The notes under the pieces are model-generated. The model did not search any database. It was not told the origin of the DNA and worked only from the letters and a program-made list of their open reading frames with translations. 7,433 bases of DNA from positions 1-7,433 of the forward strand of contig JBKQTH010000178.1 of the NCBI GenBank assembly GCA_052143275.1, in the 5' to 3' direction. Of this stretch, positions 1 through 6,211 are shown piece after piece. The position numbers were made by a program, and so were the translations under genes. Source of the DNA: JAJPKE01 sp052143275. Its GTDB lineage: Bacteria > Chloroflexota > Ktedonobacteria > Ktedonobacterales > JADMIN01. Every line of letters begins with the position of its first letter. The first letter of the stretch is position 1.

Positions 1-196
1 TCGACCACCACCAGTAGCGCCGAATGTTGTTGCGCAGTTCAACGCCGAGTGGGCCGAAGTCATAGATGCCGGAGACACCTCCATAGATCTCAGAATTTGG
101 GTACACAAAGCCGCGTCTCTTGGCCAGTGAAGCGATCTTCTCAATGGGGACAGGTGCCGTGTCGTCGGCAGGTTTTCTGCCTTCTGTCTGTGACAT
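1..196 (-). CDS. glyQS: Glycine--tRNA ligase, single-chain type, N-terminal fragment (runs off left edge)
   Basis: Class II aminoacyl-tRNA synthetase that charges tRNA-Gly with glycine in the cytoplasm. Only the first 65 codons are in the window. The visible protein starts MSQTEGRKP and then carries the N-terminal signature of the dimeric single-chain glycyl-tRNA synthetases: KIASLAKRRGFVYPNSEIYG followed by GVSGIYDFGPLGVELRNNI and an aromatic WWW run (residues about 19-64). This is not the alpha2beta2 GlyQ/GlyS type. The ATG at 196-194 is chosen because AAGGA lies 7 bases upstream and the synthetase signature begins soon after it. The gene follows directly on a glycine T-box leader and terminator, so expression should rise when uncharged tRNA-Gly accumulates. 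Catalytic motifs 2 and 3 lie outside the window and cannot be checked. The family call is confident, and the T-box specifier supports it independently. Confidence 0.95.
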   Translation of the reverse strand, partial: MSQTEGRKPADDTAPVPIEKIASLAKRRGFVYPNSEIYGGVSGIYDFGPLGVELRNNIRRYWWWS

Positions 197-211
197 GAGT
201 GGTTCCTTTGC

Positions 212-249
212 AAAAAAATCCCCAGGCGTTCAATAACTAACGCCCAGGG
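212..249 (-). terminator. Intrinsic terminator of the glyQS T-box leader
   Basis: On the minus strand CCCTGGGCGTT (249-239) pairs with AACGCCTGGGG (230-220) across an 8-base loop. This gives an 11-bp stem with two G-U pairs, followed by GA and seven Ts (218-212). The 5' arm overlaps CGTCCCTG (252-245), the sequence expected to pair with the T-box AGGG in the antiterminator. The two folds are therefore mutually exclusive, the hallmark of T-box attenuation. It ends 16 bases before the glyQS start codon. Confidence 0.93.
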
Positions 250-464
250 ACGAAAACATGCCTGCGCCTGCCTGGAGCTACGGCGTCTTACAGCACGATG
301 CGCGGTTCCACCCTGCTTCTTCACAACCTGTGAAGCCACTCACAAAAATGCAGCTCGGAAGTGCCCTTCACCTGCTTAGGATCGCTGACCTTTGCACCAA
401 CTGTCAGCTCGCTGGTATCCCTGGCAGGTTACTCCTCTTCGTCATGACTGCAACTATGCATGCT
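212..464 (-). promoter_or_regulatory. T-box riboswitch, tRNA-Gly specific, controlling glyQS
   Basis: Transcription-attenuation leader that senses uncharged tRNA-Gly. Reading the minus strand, Stem I contains the AGTA S-turn (433-430), the paired arms ACCTGC (429-424) and GCAGGT (375-370), the AGCGA bulge (413-409), a GCTGAC/GTCAGC distal helix and a GGTGCAA apical loop (398-392). The specifier loop reads GAAGGGCAC, with GGC at 365-363, a glycine codon. It is closed below by TGCAG (452-448) and CTGCA (353-349). A 7-bp Stem III (335-329 with 325-319, loop GGT) follows. Then comes the canonical T-box sequence AGGGTGGAACCGCG (314-301), whose TGGA bulge (310-307) matches the UCCA end expected of tRNA-Gly. 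There is no room for Stem II or IIA/B, as in known glycine T-boxes. The 5' boundary is inferred from a putative promoter. Confidence 0.95.
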
Positions 465-470
465 ACAACC

Positions 471-499
471 AGTGTAGCTGATGATAATGACAAACGCAA
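471..499 (-). promoter_or_regulatory. Putative sigma70-type promoter for the T-box/glyQS transcript
   Basis: On the minus strand TTGCGT (499-494) and TACACT (476-471) are separated by 17 bases and would start transcription near 464, about 12 bases before Stem I. They match the consensus in 3 of 6 and 4 of 6 positions. An alternative -35, TTGTCA (493-488), lacks a good -10 at the usual distance. The position just ahead of the leader is the main support. Confidence 0.4.
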
Positions 500-558
500 G
501 AGTGGCTAAAATGAGTGCACAGGCGAAGCTGGTATAACACCACGGCAACGGTAGTCCC

Positions 559-858
559 TCAGAAGGGCGGGAGCGCTGGATTGACAAAGGACAGGTCAAT
601 CTCGGGCACCGCATGCCAGCGCAGGTGCCCATCATCCCCGTTGAGCGCGAAGGGCCCCAGCCGTGTGCCCACAAAGACTAGACCATCCCGACCTTCCAGC
701 CACAGCGCGTTGAGGGCGCCGTGCAGGCCGTAAGGCTGCCGCCACTGGCCGGTGGAGAACTCCCTGCTGAGCACGCTCCACCGGGTCGCACGATAGTCGG
801 AACCCGAGAGGAAATCCGCTACCGTGCGCCAGGATTTCTTGGCGGTGTCAACCAACAT
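559..858 (-). CDS. Hypothetical protein, 99 codons, possibly 5'-truncated by a frameshift
   Basis: I do not recognise the family. The frame has strongly G/C-biased third positions and no rare-looking codons, so it reads as genuine coding sequence. The product is soluble-looking, with no signal peptide or membrane segment. It is rich in Trp and Gly, and its C-terminal half (HGALNALWLEGRDGLVFVGT, then GDDGHLRWH) suggests beta strands. ATG at 858 has GGAAGA 8 bases upstream, an acceptable ribosome binding site. However, the same frame stays open back to a TAG at 903-901 and the upstream codons also look coding (SGLLQLWGWKTPS). A much better start (AGGAG, 6 bases, ATG at 919) sits in a neighbouring frame. 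The protein may therefore be about 20 residues longer in its intact form. It ends about 60 bases before the putative glyQS promoter and is probably a separate transcript. Confidence 0.6.
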   Translation of the reverse strand: MLVDTAKKSWRTVADFLSGSDYRATRWSVLSREFSTGQWRQPYGLHGALNALWLEGRDGLVFVGTRLGPFALNGDDGHLRWHAVPEIDLSFVNPALPPF

Positions 859-919
859 GGAAGGCGTCTTCCATCCCCAGAGCTGGAGCAGCCCGCTCGT
901 CTAGCATCTGGGAAGACAT
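848..919 (-). CDS. 23-codon reading frame with strong RBS; leader peptide or frameshifted start of the 99-codon gene
   Basis: ATG at 919-917 is preceded by AGAGGAG with 6 bases between AGGAG and the start, the best ribosome binding site on this strand in the region. The peptide reads MSSQMLDERAAPALGMEDAF and then HVG before TGA at 850-848. That stop lies 8 bases inside the 99-codon frame that can start at 858. Removing one G from the GGG at 894-892 would join the two frames into MSSQMLDERLLQLWGWKTPS followed by the 99-codon protein. It may be a sequencing or mutational frameshift, or a short upstream frame coupled to the next by overlapping stop and start. Confidence 0.35.
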   Translation of the reverse strand: MSSQMLDERAAPALGMEDAFHVG

Positions 920-977
920 GGCATGCTCCTCTCTGGCAGCTTACCCCATCTGCCAGATATGGGCCACTCAGTACCTG

Positions 978-990
978 CTGTACGGTACAG
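978..990. repeat. Perfect 6-1-6 palindrome, possible operator
   Basis: CTGTAC and GTACAG flank a single G. The element lies 59 bases upstream of the ATG at 919, a distance that would suit a regulator site for the minus-strand gene. No factor can be assigned. Confidence 0.3.
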
Positions 991-1177
991 GACGGGCGCA
1001 GTTGCGCACCTCCTCTGCAGCCTGGCGATCACTGTGGGACGGGCTCTATTGCCACGCTTACCGGCCCTGATGAAGGGCACCAGCCTCTCAATCGCCATCT
1101 GTTATAGGCTGCTTGTATACTCGTTATGCATAGCAAGTCCATCGGGATTCCGCGAGGTAACGTGTGTAGGCGCGATA

Positions 1178-1188
1178 ACCTACTAGGT
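1178..1188. repeat. Perfect 5-1-5 palindrome, possible operator
   Basis: ACCTA and TAGGT flank a single C, 66 bases upstream of the propeller gene. Its left arm also overlaps a second dyad (GTAGG at 1166-1170 with CCTAC at 1179-1183). Function is unknown. Confidence 0.25.
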
Positions 1189-1196
1189 ACTGAGGG

Positions 1197-1214
1197 TGCC
1201 TGGTGTGCCAGGCA
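1197..1214 (+). repeat. 7-bp hairpin in the probable leader of the propeller gene
   Basis: TGCCTGG (1197-1203) pairs with CCAGGCA (1208-1214) across a TGTG loop, about 25 bases before the ribosome binding site. No T-run follows, so it is not a standard terminator. It could be an mRNA leader hairpin or an operator. Confidence 0.35.
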
Positions 1215-1254
1215 CAGCATCGACCGGTGAAGGGAACGGGGAGGAGCGGAGGTT

Positions 1255-2349
1255 ATGGTTCTCACCGCATGTATGCGTCCGGCGCGGGTTGCCCGGTGGA
1301 GCATCTTACTGCTGGTCATCGCCTGTGCCGCATGTGGCAGCCAGCCTGCCGCGACACACCAGCCGATGCCAACGGTGACGTCTACGGTGGTACCGACCCC
1401 TACACCGGTGATACTCCAGGGCCATATTACCGAGTTTCGGCTTCCGTCTCTCAGCTTGCCCAGTGATATCGTGGCTGGGCCGGACGGTGCAATGTGGTTT
1501 GCCGCCTATGGAACCACAGGATTTATCGGGCGTATCGCTCCGAATGGCAAGGTCACCGGGTTTGCACTGCGAGAGCCCAACGCTGTCATTGAGTCCATTG
1601 CAGTAGGACCTGATGGTGCACTGTGGTTTACGTCGCGTGCTGTCCTCTCTCGCAAGAGCCTGATCGGACGCATCACCACCAGCGGCGCCATCACAGAATA
1701 CCCCCTCCCTGCTCAATTCTTCTCACTTGGTGACATCACAGCCGGACCCGATGGGGCGCTGTGGTTCACCGAGTATGGAGGACCTATTTCACTGGACCTG
1801 ATCGGGCGCATTACTACCAGGGGCACCGTCACACAGTACCCAGTCCTCACCCCGTCACTTGCGCCGCCACCCAGTATCACCGCCGGACCCGACGGGGCGC
1901 TCTGGTTCACCGCACCTGCGGGCTGGATCGGGCGCATCACCACCAGCGGCAGGGTGACCGAGTTTCCGCTCCCTTCCGCAACTGGTGATCCCCGCGACAT
2001 CGTAAGTGGGCCAGACGGTGCGTTGTGGTTCACGGAATTGGAGGGCAATAAGATTGGCCGGATCACGCAGAGTGGCACCATCACCGAATTTCCCCTGCCC
2101 AAGCCCAACAGCGGCCCGGCTGGGATCACCCTTGGGCCGGATGGAGCGCTCTGGTTCACCGAGGCTGGGGTAAGGCTCCCCTCTTCTCCGCCTAATACGG
2201 GGAACCGGATTGGCCGGATCACGCTAGGAGGCGTCATTACCGAGTTCACCGTGCCTACCCCTCGGAGCTCCCCAGAGCAGATAGCGGCAAGCGCCAGTGC
2301 ACTCTGGTTCACGGAAAACGCCGCCAACCAGATCGGGTTACTAACCTGA
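1255..2349 (+). CDS. Secreted lipoprotein with seven-bladed Vgb-like beta-propeller
   Basis: 364 residues. A basic N-terminus and hydrophobic segment (residues 15-23) end in a lipobox VIAC with Cys24 (Cys27 is the alternative). A Thr/Pro-rich linker (about 31-53) follows, so the protein is probably lipid-anchored outside the membrane. From residue 56 on there are seven blades. Each carries GPDGALWF-type (76, 119, 164, 211, 252, 294, then ASALWF at 347) and IGRI-type (91, 137, 183, 225, 267, 319, 360) signatures, as in virginiamycin B lyase (Vgb) and its many uncharacterised relatives. Vgb linearises streptogramin B using an active-site His. Here the propeller has no His after residue 57, so streptogramin lyase activity is unlikely; a binding role is a guess. 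ATG at 1255 has GGGGAGGAG about 8 bases upstream. The gene stands alone and converges on the MFS gene. Confidence 0.88.
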   Translation: MVLTACMRPARVARWSILLLVIACAACGSQPAATHQPMPTVTSTVVPTPTPVILQGHITEFRLPSLSLPSDIVAGPDGAMWFAAYGTTGFIGRIAPNGKVTGFALREPNAVIESIAVGPDGALWFTSRAVLSRKSLIGRITTSGAITEYPLPAQFFSLGDITAGPDGALWFTEYGGPISLDLIGRITTRGTVTQYPVLTPSLAPPPSITAGPDGALWFTAPAGWIGRITTSGRVTEFPLPSATGDPRDIVSGPDGALWFTELEGNKIGRITQSGTITEFPLPKPNSGPAGITLGPDGALWFTEAGVRLPSSPPNTGNRIGRITLGGVITEFTVPTPRSSPEQIAASASALWFTENAANQIGLLT

Positions 2350-2360
2350 TCGAGCTATCA

Positions 2361-2382
2361 CGGCAGTGCTATGAGACTGCCG
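2361..2382. terminator. Hairpin between convergent genes, possible bidirectional terminator
   Basis: CGGCAGT (2361-2367) and ACTGCCG (2376-2382) form a perfect 7-bp stem with an 8-base loop, 11 bases after the propeller gene stop and between two convergent genes. Neither strand has a U-tract after it, so termination is a weak inference from position. Confidence 0.4.
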
Positions 2383-2472
2383 AATTCTAGCAGGAATCTG
2401 CCCATCGAACCGGAATCGAAGGGACGCATGCGCGGGGTAGGTCAGTCATGGGACTGCGCTGCTCACACCATG

Positions 2473-3789
2473 TCACGGGTCTGCGTTTGCAGAGACGTCC
2501 GCGGGTGACACCTGCATTGTGAAGTCCTCACCGACCACCATCGCTGGCTCACCTGTCGCCAGGGGCGACTGCTTGCGCAGCACTCGGGCGTAGAGCACCA
2601 CTGCCGGTGTAAGCAGCACGCCGGTCAGTACCAGCGCCGCTCGCAGCGAGCGCAGCAGGCCGATCACACCCACGACCGGGCCGGCCGCCACCTGCCCCAG
2701 CGCATCCATCTGTCCGCTCATCGAGATCACCGTCGCGCGTATTTCCGCTGGTGCGCTTCTGGTGAGCCAGGCCGTGTAGAGCGGGTCGATGGTGTTGCGA
2801 AGCACGCTAACACCCCAGTAGGCGACAAGCGCCAGCGCGAAGCTGCGTGCCAGGCCGAAGGCGACCATGCTGGCCACCAGCAGCGCATCGAGTACGAGCA
2901 GCACGCGCGCCAGCGTGGTGGCTCTCTCTTGGGCGATCCGGCGCCGAGCTATCTCGACCGCTACCAGGCCGAGCAGCGTCGCCACGACCTTCATGCCTCC
3001 GAACCACGCCACCGGCGCGAGCGGCCCGAGCGCCGGTACGGTGAAATCCTGAAGGAAGTGTGCCACGTTGAGCCGGTCGAAGCCCTCGCTCGACATGCCA
3101 CCGAAGAGCGCGACGACGACGATGGTCAGCAGCAACGGGCTGTGCCGCACCAGCCGGGTGCTCTGGCGCAGCATACCCGTCAGCGACTGCCATGACAGCT
3201 GCTCCTCGCCACGAGCCGGCGTAAAGTGGCGCTCGGGCATGACGAGCGCCAGCGCCGCCGCCAGTGCCACCATCAGCGCACCACCAGTCAACAGCGGCAG
3301 ATCCAGACGCAACAGGGCCAACCCTGTGCCGAGCAGCACGCCGGCCAGTGAGAAGGCCTGTCCCACCTGTGCGCCGCGCAGGAAGACGTGTGCCACGCGC
3401 TCCTCTCCGACTTCACCGGCAATCCAGGCTTCCTCCGCGCCGCCGAGAAAGCAGTAGCCGATGCCCGCGACGACCGAAGACAGCAGAATGGTAGCGAAGA
3501 GCGCAAACATACCTTGCAGGATCCCGCCGAGCCCCAGGAAGAGGATGCCCAGCAGTATCGAGCGCCGCCGGCTGACCACGTCGGCGAAGATGCCCGTCGG
3601 CACCTGGAGGAGCAGGCACGTGCCTTCGAGCGCCGTGCCGATCAGAACGAGCTGTAACGGATTGAGGTGCGCCACCTGCACCTGATACACCATGTTGACG
3701 GCATACGTGAGGCTGAGGAAGAGCGACGCTGCGCCCTCCAGCAGCAGATAGACGGGGTAAGCCCCGAGCCGCTTGCCACGCAGAGACAC
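2473..3789 (-). CDS. Major facilitator superfamily transporter, 12 TM
   Basis: Inner-membrane carrier of about 438 residues, dominated by hydrophobic helices consistent with 12 membrane segments. The loop after TM2 carries the MFS motif A region, PTGIFADVVSRRRS (about residues 64-77), with the conserved Asp and basic cluster. The opening RLGAYPVYLLLEGAASLF resembles MFS proteins of the drug/tetracycline efflux type, but the substrate cannot be read from sequence. A cytoplasmic tail of about 30 residues ends the protein. I chose GTG at 3789 because AAGAGAGGG lies upstream with a T6 spacer and family members start close to this point. The frame stays open to a TTG at 3849, which would add 20 mostly basic residues behind a weaker ribosome binding site. 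The gene is monocistronic and convergent with the propeller gene. Nothing shows that the two act together. Confidence 0.88.
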   Translation of the reverse strand: MSLRGKRLGAYPVYLLLEGAASLFLSLTYAVNMVYQVQVAHLNPLQLVLIGTALEGTCLLLQVPTGIFADVVSRRRSILLGILFLGLGGILQGMFALFATILLSSVVAGIGYCFLGGAEEAWIAGEVGEERVAHVFLRGAQVGQAFSLAGVLLGTGLALLRLDLPLLTGGALMVALAAALALVMPERHFTPARGEEQLSWQSLTGMLRQSTRLVRHSPLLLTIVVVALFGGMSSEGFDRLNVAHFLQDFTVPALGPLAPVAWFGGMKVVATLLGLVAVEIARRRIAQERATTLARVLLVLDALLVASMVAFGLARSFALALVAYWGVSVLRNTIDPLYTAWLTRSAPAEIRATVISMSGQMDALGQVAAGPVVGVIGLLRSLRAALVLTGVLLTPAVVLYARVLRKQSPLATGEPAMVVGEDFTMQVSPADVSANADP

Positions 3790-4546
3790 AAAAAACCCTC
3801 TCTTACGGAGTAGGCGCGGCTGGGAGCGCTGGAGGGCGCGGATAGGCAATGCCGGCTCGCCTTCAGAGGGCGTCCAGCGATCTGCGCCGGTGGCATACCG
3901 TTTATCGGACTACCGGCGGCTTTGTGTCCTGTGTAGGAGTTGCTTGCTGCCTCAGGACGTCCGCGCTCCATGCCAGCCGCGCCGGCTGAACAGTACGATC
4001 GGAAGAGAAGGAGTGGCTGACATGGCAAAGTGCTCCTGGCTCATAGTGCTGAGATCGTACGGTTCGGTGCCGCGGACCTCTGCGAATGTACGCTGTGTCG
4101 CGTGGGTGAAGCGTACCAGATCGCCAGTCCGAGAGCCACGCAGAAATCTGTTCATCTTTTCGCAGATGAGGAGGAACTCGGTCCGTTTTCGCACGTACAC
4201 TGGAACGTACAGTCTCTCCCAGACACACAGGTGAGAGGATTTGGCGCAGAAACTGTGTGAGCATGCTTGGCATCGCATTTCACGCCAAGCCGGCAAGAAA
4301 CAAGCGAAACTCCCTTTGGGCAGTTCCGCTATACGCTGGGCACGCGACCGGTCATCAATCCTGCCCATCGACCAGATCTGAATGCTTTCCTCATGACGTT
4401 CAAGGTGAGAGCGGCGTGGTCCAACAATTGCGGGCAGCGTAGGTTGGGCGACAAGACGAACTGGAGGCCGACCAAGCGCCGGAGCAGCGCTGCGATGTCG
4501 CACACATCACTATCGCTACCTATCCAACGTGGAGGAATTGATCCCT
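3790..4546. other. Long divergent intergenic region, no convincing gene
   Basis: About 750 bases between the divergent MFS and catalase genes. The longest minus-strand frame (3952-4503, 183 codons) has a Cys pair (CQAC) and a TGDLVRF stretch but resembles no protein overall. The plus-strand frame from 4267 overlaps the catalase in the wrong frame. Inside the minus-strand frame, ATG at 4023 with AGGAG upstream could start a 23-codon peptide (to 3952). Inverted repeats are GTACGATC (3993-4000) with GATCGTAC (4053-4060), and GCTTGGC (4265-4271) with GCCAAGC (4284-4290). Base composition is less coding-like than in the neighbours. It may be a decayed gene plus the promoters of both flanking genes. 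Confidence 0.45.
4265..4290. repeat. 7-bp inverted repeat upstream of the catalase gene
   Basis: GCTTGGC and GCCAAGC are separated by 12 bases and lie about 255 bases upstream of the catalase start. It could be a hairpin or an operator. It does not match a PerR or OxyR site that I can recognise. Confidence 0.3.
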
Positions 4547-6052
4547 ATGAGCAACCCATTCGAGAACCAGCTGCCGCCGCCGCGGACCACCACCGACGCT
4601 GGCATTCCCGCCCCCAGCGACGAGTACTCGCTTACTGTCGGACCATCCGGCCCGGTGCTCTTGCAAGACAACTATCTGATCGAGAAGATGGCTCAGTTCA
4701 ATCGCGAGCGCGTCCCCGAGCGCGTGGTACACGCCAAGGGCGCGGGCGCCTTTGGCTACTTCGAGGTCACCGCCGATGTGACCCAGTGGACCAAGGCCGC
4801 CTTCCTCAGCCAGATCGGCAAGCGAACGCCCATGCTCATTCGCTTCTCAACGGTGGCCGGTGAGCAGGGTTATCCCGACACTGATCGTGACCCCCGCGGC
4901 TTCGCCATGAAGTTCTACACCGAGGAAGGCAACTTTGATCTGGTCTGCAACAACACTCCGGTCTTCTTCATGCGTGACCCCTCCAAGTTCCAGGACTTCA
5001 TTCACTCGCAGAAGCGCCAGCCGGATACCGGCCTGCGCAGTAACAACATGCAGTGGGACTATTGGACGCTTTCGCCCGAGTCGGCGCATCAGGTGATTAT
5101 CCTTATGAGCGATCGCGGCACACCTCGCACGTGGCGGCACATGAACGGCTATAGCAGCCACACCTACTCCTGGCAGGACGCCGAGGGCAAGTTGGTCTGG
5201 GTCAAGTACCACTGGAAGACCGAGCAGGGCATACAGAACTTTACCAACGCCGAGGCTAAGACCATGCGCGCCGAGGATCCCGATTACCACCGGCGCGACC
5301 TGTGGGAGGCAATCGCCAGGCGCGACTACCCGTCCTGGAGCCTGCAGGTGCAGATCATGCCGTACGATGACGCAGCCAGCTATCACTTTAATCCGTTCGA
5401 CTTGACCAAGGTCTGGCCCCACGCCGACTATCCTCCGATCACCGTCGGGCGCTTCGTGCTCGACCGCAACCCGGAGAACTACTTCGCCGAGATCGAACAG
5501 GCGGCATTCAACCCGTCGAACCTGGTTCCGGGTACCGGTCTGAGCCCGGACAAGATGCTGCAGGCGCGCGCATTCAGCTATGCCGACACACACCGCTATC
5601 GCATCGGGACCAACTACCAGCAACTGCCGGTCAACCGGCCGATAACGGAGGTGCACAGTTACAGCAAGGACGGCGCCATGCGCTACGCGTATAGCGGCAG
5701 CCAGCCGGTCTATGCGCCCAACAGTTACCGTGGACCGAAGGCTGACCCAGAGCATGCCAGCGATCCGGGTTGGTATGTGGCGGCCGGCGAGATCTTGCGC
5801 ACCGCGTATGTGGCGCACCGCGATGACGACGACTTTGTTCAGCCTGGAAGTCTGTACCGGAAGGTCATGAAGCCGACTGACCGGGACCATCTGGTCGACA
5901 ACATCGTCGGCGCCTTGAGCCAGGGAGTTGAGCGCTTCATTCAAGAGCGCGCGGTACGAGATTACTGGTCTAAGGTTGATCCTGAGCTGGGCGCTCGCAT
6001 CGCCCAGGGGCTGGGGTTAGAATCCAAACAGTTATCGAGCACATCCGCGTAG
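4547..6052 (+). CDS. katA: Monofunctional haem catalase, small-subunit (clade 3-like)
   Basis: Cytoplasmic enzyme that converts two H2O2 to water and oxygen using haem b. The 501 residues are a normal length for small-subunit catalases, with no large-subunit C-terminal flavodoxin-like domain. The distal catalytic His is His62 in ERVVHAKGAGAFG. The distal Asn is Asn135 in DLVCNNTPVFFMRD. The proximal haem-ligand Tyr is Tyr345 in RAFSYADTHRYRIG. The spacing between these three equals that of bovine catalase (His74, Asn147, Tyr357). The ATG at 4547 is preferred over the in-frame GTG at 4529 because GGAGGA at 4531-4536 is a good ribosome binding site 10 bases upstream of it, and the family N-terminus fits. 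The gene appears complete and intact and is followed by an IS-type element. No regulator gene is adjacent and I see no clear promoter. Clade and symbol are less certain than the enzyme call. Confidence 0.97.
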   Translation: MSNPFENQLPPPRTTTDAGIPAPSDEYSLTVGPSGPVLLQDNYLIEKMAQFNRERVPERVVHAKGAGAFGYFEVTADVTQWTKAAFLSQIGKRTPMLIRFSTVAGEQGYPDTDRDPRGFAMKFYTEEGNFDLVCNNTPVFFMRDPSKFQDFIHSQKRQPDTGLRSNNMQWDYWTLSPESAHQVIILMSDRGTPRTWRHMNGYSSHTYSWQDAEGKLVWVKYHWKTEQGIQNFTNAEAKTMRAEDPDYHRRDLWEAIARRDYPSWSLQVQIMPYDDAASYHFNPFDLTKVWPHADYPPITVGRFVLDRNPENYFAEIEQAAFNPSNLVPGTGLSPDKMLQARAFSYADTHRYRIGTNYQQLPVNRPITEVHSYSKDGAMRYAYSGSQPVYAPNSYRGPKADPEHASDPGWYVAAGEILRTAYVAHRDDDDFVQPGSLYRKVMKPTDRDHLVDNIVGALSQGVERFIQERAVRDYWSKVDPELGARIAQGLGLESKQLSSTSA

Positions 6053-6078
6053 GGTTATGAATAGTTGCAGAGAATATC

Positions 6079-6097
6079 CCCATGTGTGCCCATGTGT
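6079..6097. repeat. Short direct repeat between catalase and the mobile element
   Basis: CCCATGTGT occurs at 6079-6087 and 6089-6097, a 10-base period, 26 bases after the catalase stop. It may be chance or mark sequence near the element's insertion point. Confidence 0.3.
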
Positions 6098-6165
6098 ATC
6101 CGTCTGTTCTCCTTGACCGCAGCAGCAGGATATGATACGCTTGTTCTAGCAATCGAGGAGTGAAA

Positions 6166-6202
6166 GCCTCCCTCTCGGCAGGGCGGCCGGGGACTGGGAG
6201 GC
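6166..6202 (+). repeat. Subterminal hairpin, candidate left-end structure of the IS element
   Basis: GCCTCCC (6166-6172) pairs with GGGAGGC (6196-6202) around a G-rich 23-base loop, ending 9 bases before the tnpB start. IS200/IS605 ends carry subterminal hairpins that TnpA recognises as single strands, and position fits a left end. The same hairpin would partly cover the tnpB ribosome binding region. Confidence 0.4.
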
Positions 6203-6211
6203 AGAGGCGGG

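Larger units (their letters stand above)
920..1254. other. Divergent intergenic region, no gene seen
   Basis: About 335 bases separate the minus-strand hypothetical gene from the plus-strand propeller gene. The short open frames here lack good ribosome binding sites and resemble no protein I know. The region holds a TATACT box (1116-1121, plus strand, without a clear -35), a TATGCATA palindrome (1125-1132), the three dyad elements listed separately, and the purine-rich ribosome binding site (GGGGAGGAG, about 1239-1247) of the downstream gene. Promoters for both flanking genes should lie here, but I cannot place either with confidence. Confidence 0.5.

Noticed and set aside
901..1098. 65-codon minus-strand frame upstream of the hypothetical gene
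   Set aside because: Arg/Pro/Cys-rich with no visible ribosome binding site or family resemblance, and it overlaps the much better start at 919.
1713..2327. 204-codon repetitive minus-strand frame
   Set aside because: Its repeats (VNQSAPSGP) are the antisense reading of the GPDGALWF blade motif.
1255..3789. Vgb-like gene plus MFS efflux gene as a streptogramin resistance pair
   Set aside because: The genes are convergent rather than an operon, the propeller lacks the catalytic His, and the transporter substrate is unknown.
3993..4060. GTACGATC / GATCGTAC inverted repeat as a mobile element end
   Set aside because: Arms are only 8 bp with 52 bases between them, and no transposase or target duplication is associated; chance is likely.
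4267..4863. 198-codon plus-strand frame
   Set aside because: Starts at a TTG without a ribosome binding site and overlaps the catalase gene by over 300 bases in the wrong frame.
4847..5944. 365-codon open frame on the minus strand
   Set aside because: It lies antisense inside the catalase gene, has no family resemblance, and is explained by the GC-rich codon pattern of the real gene.
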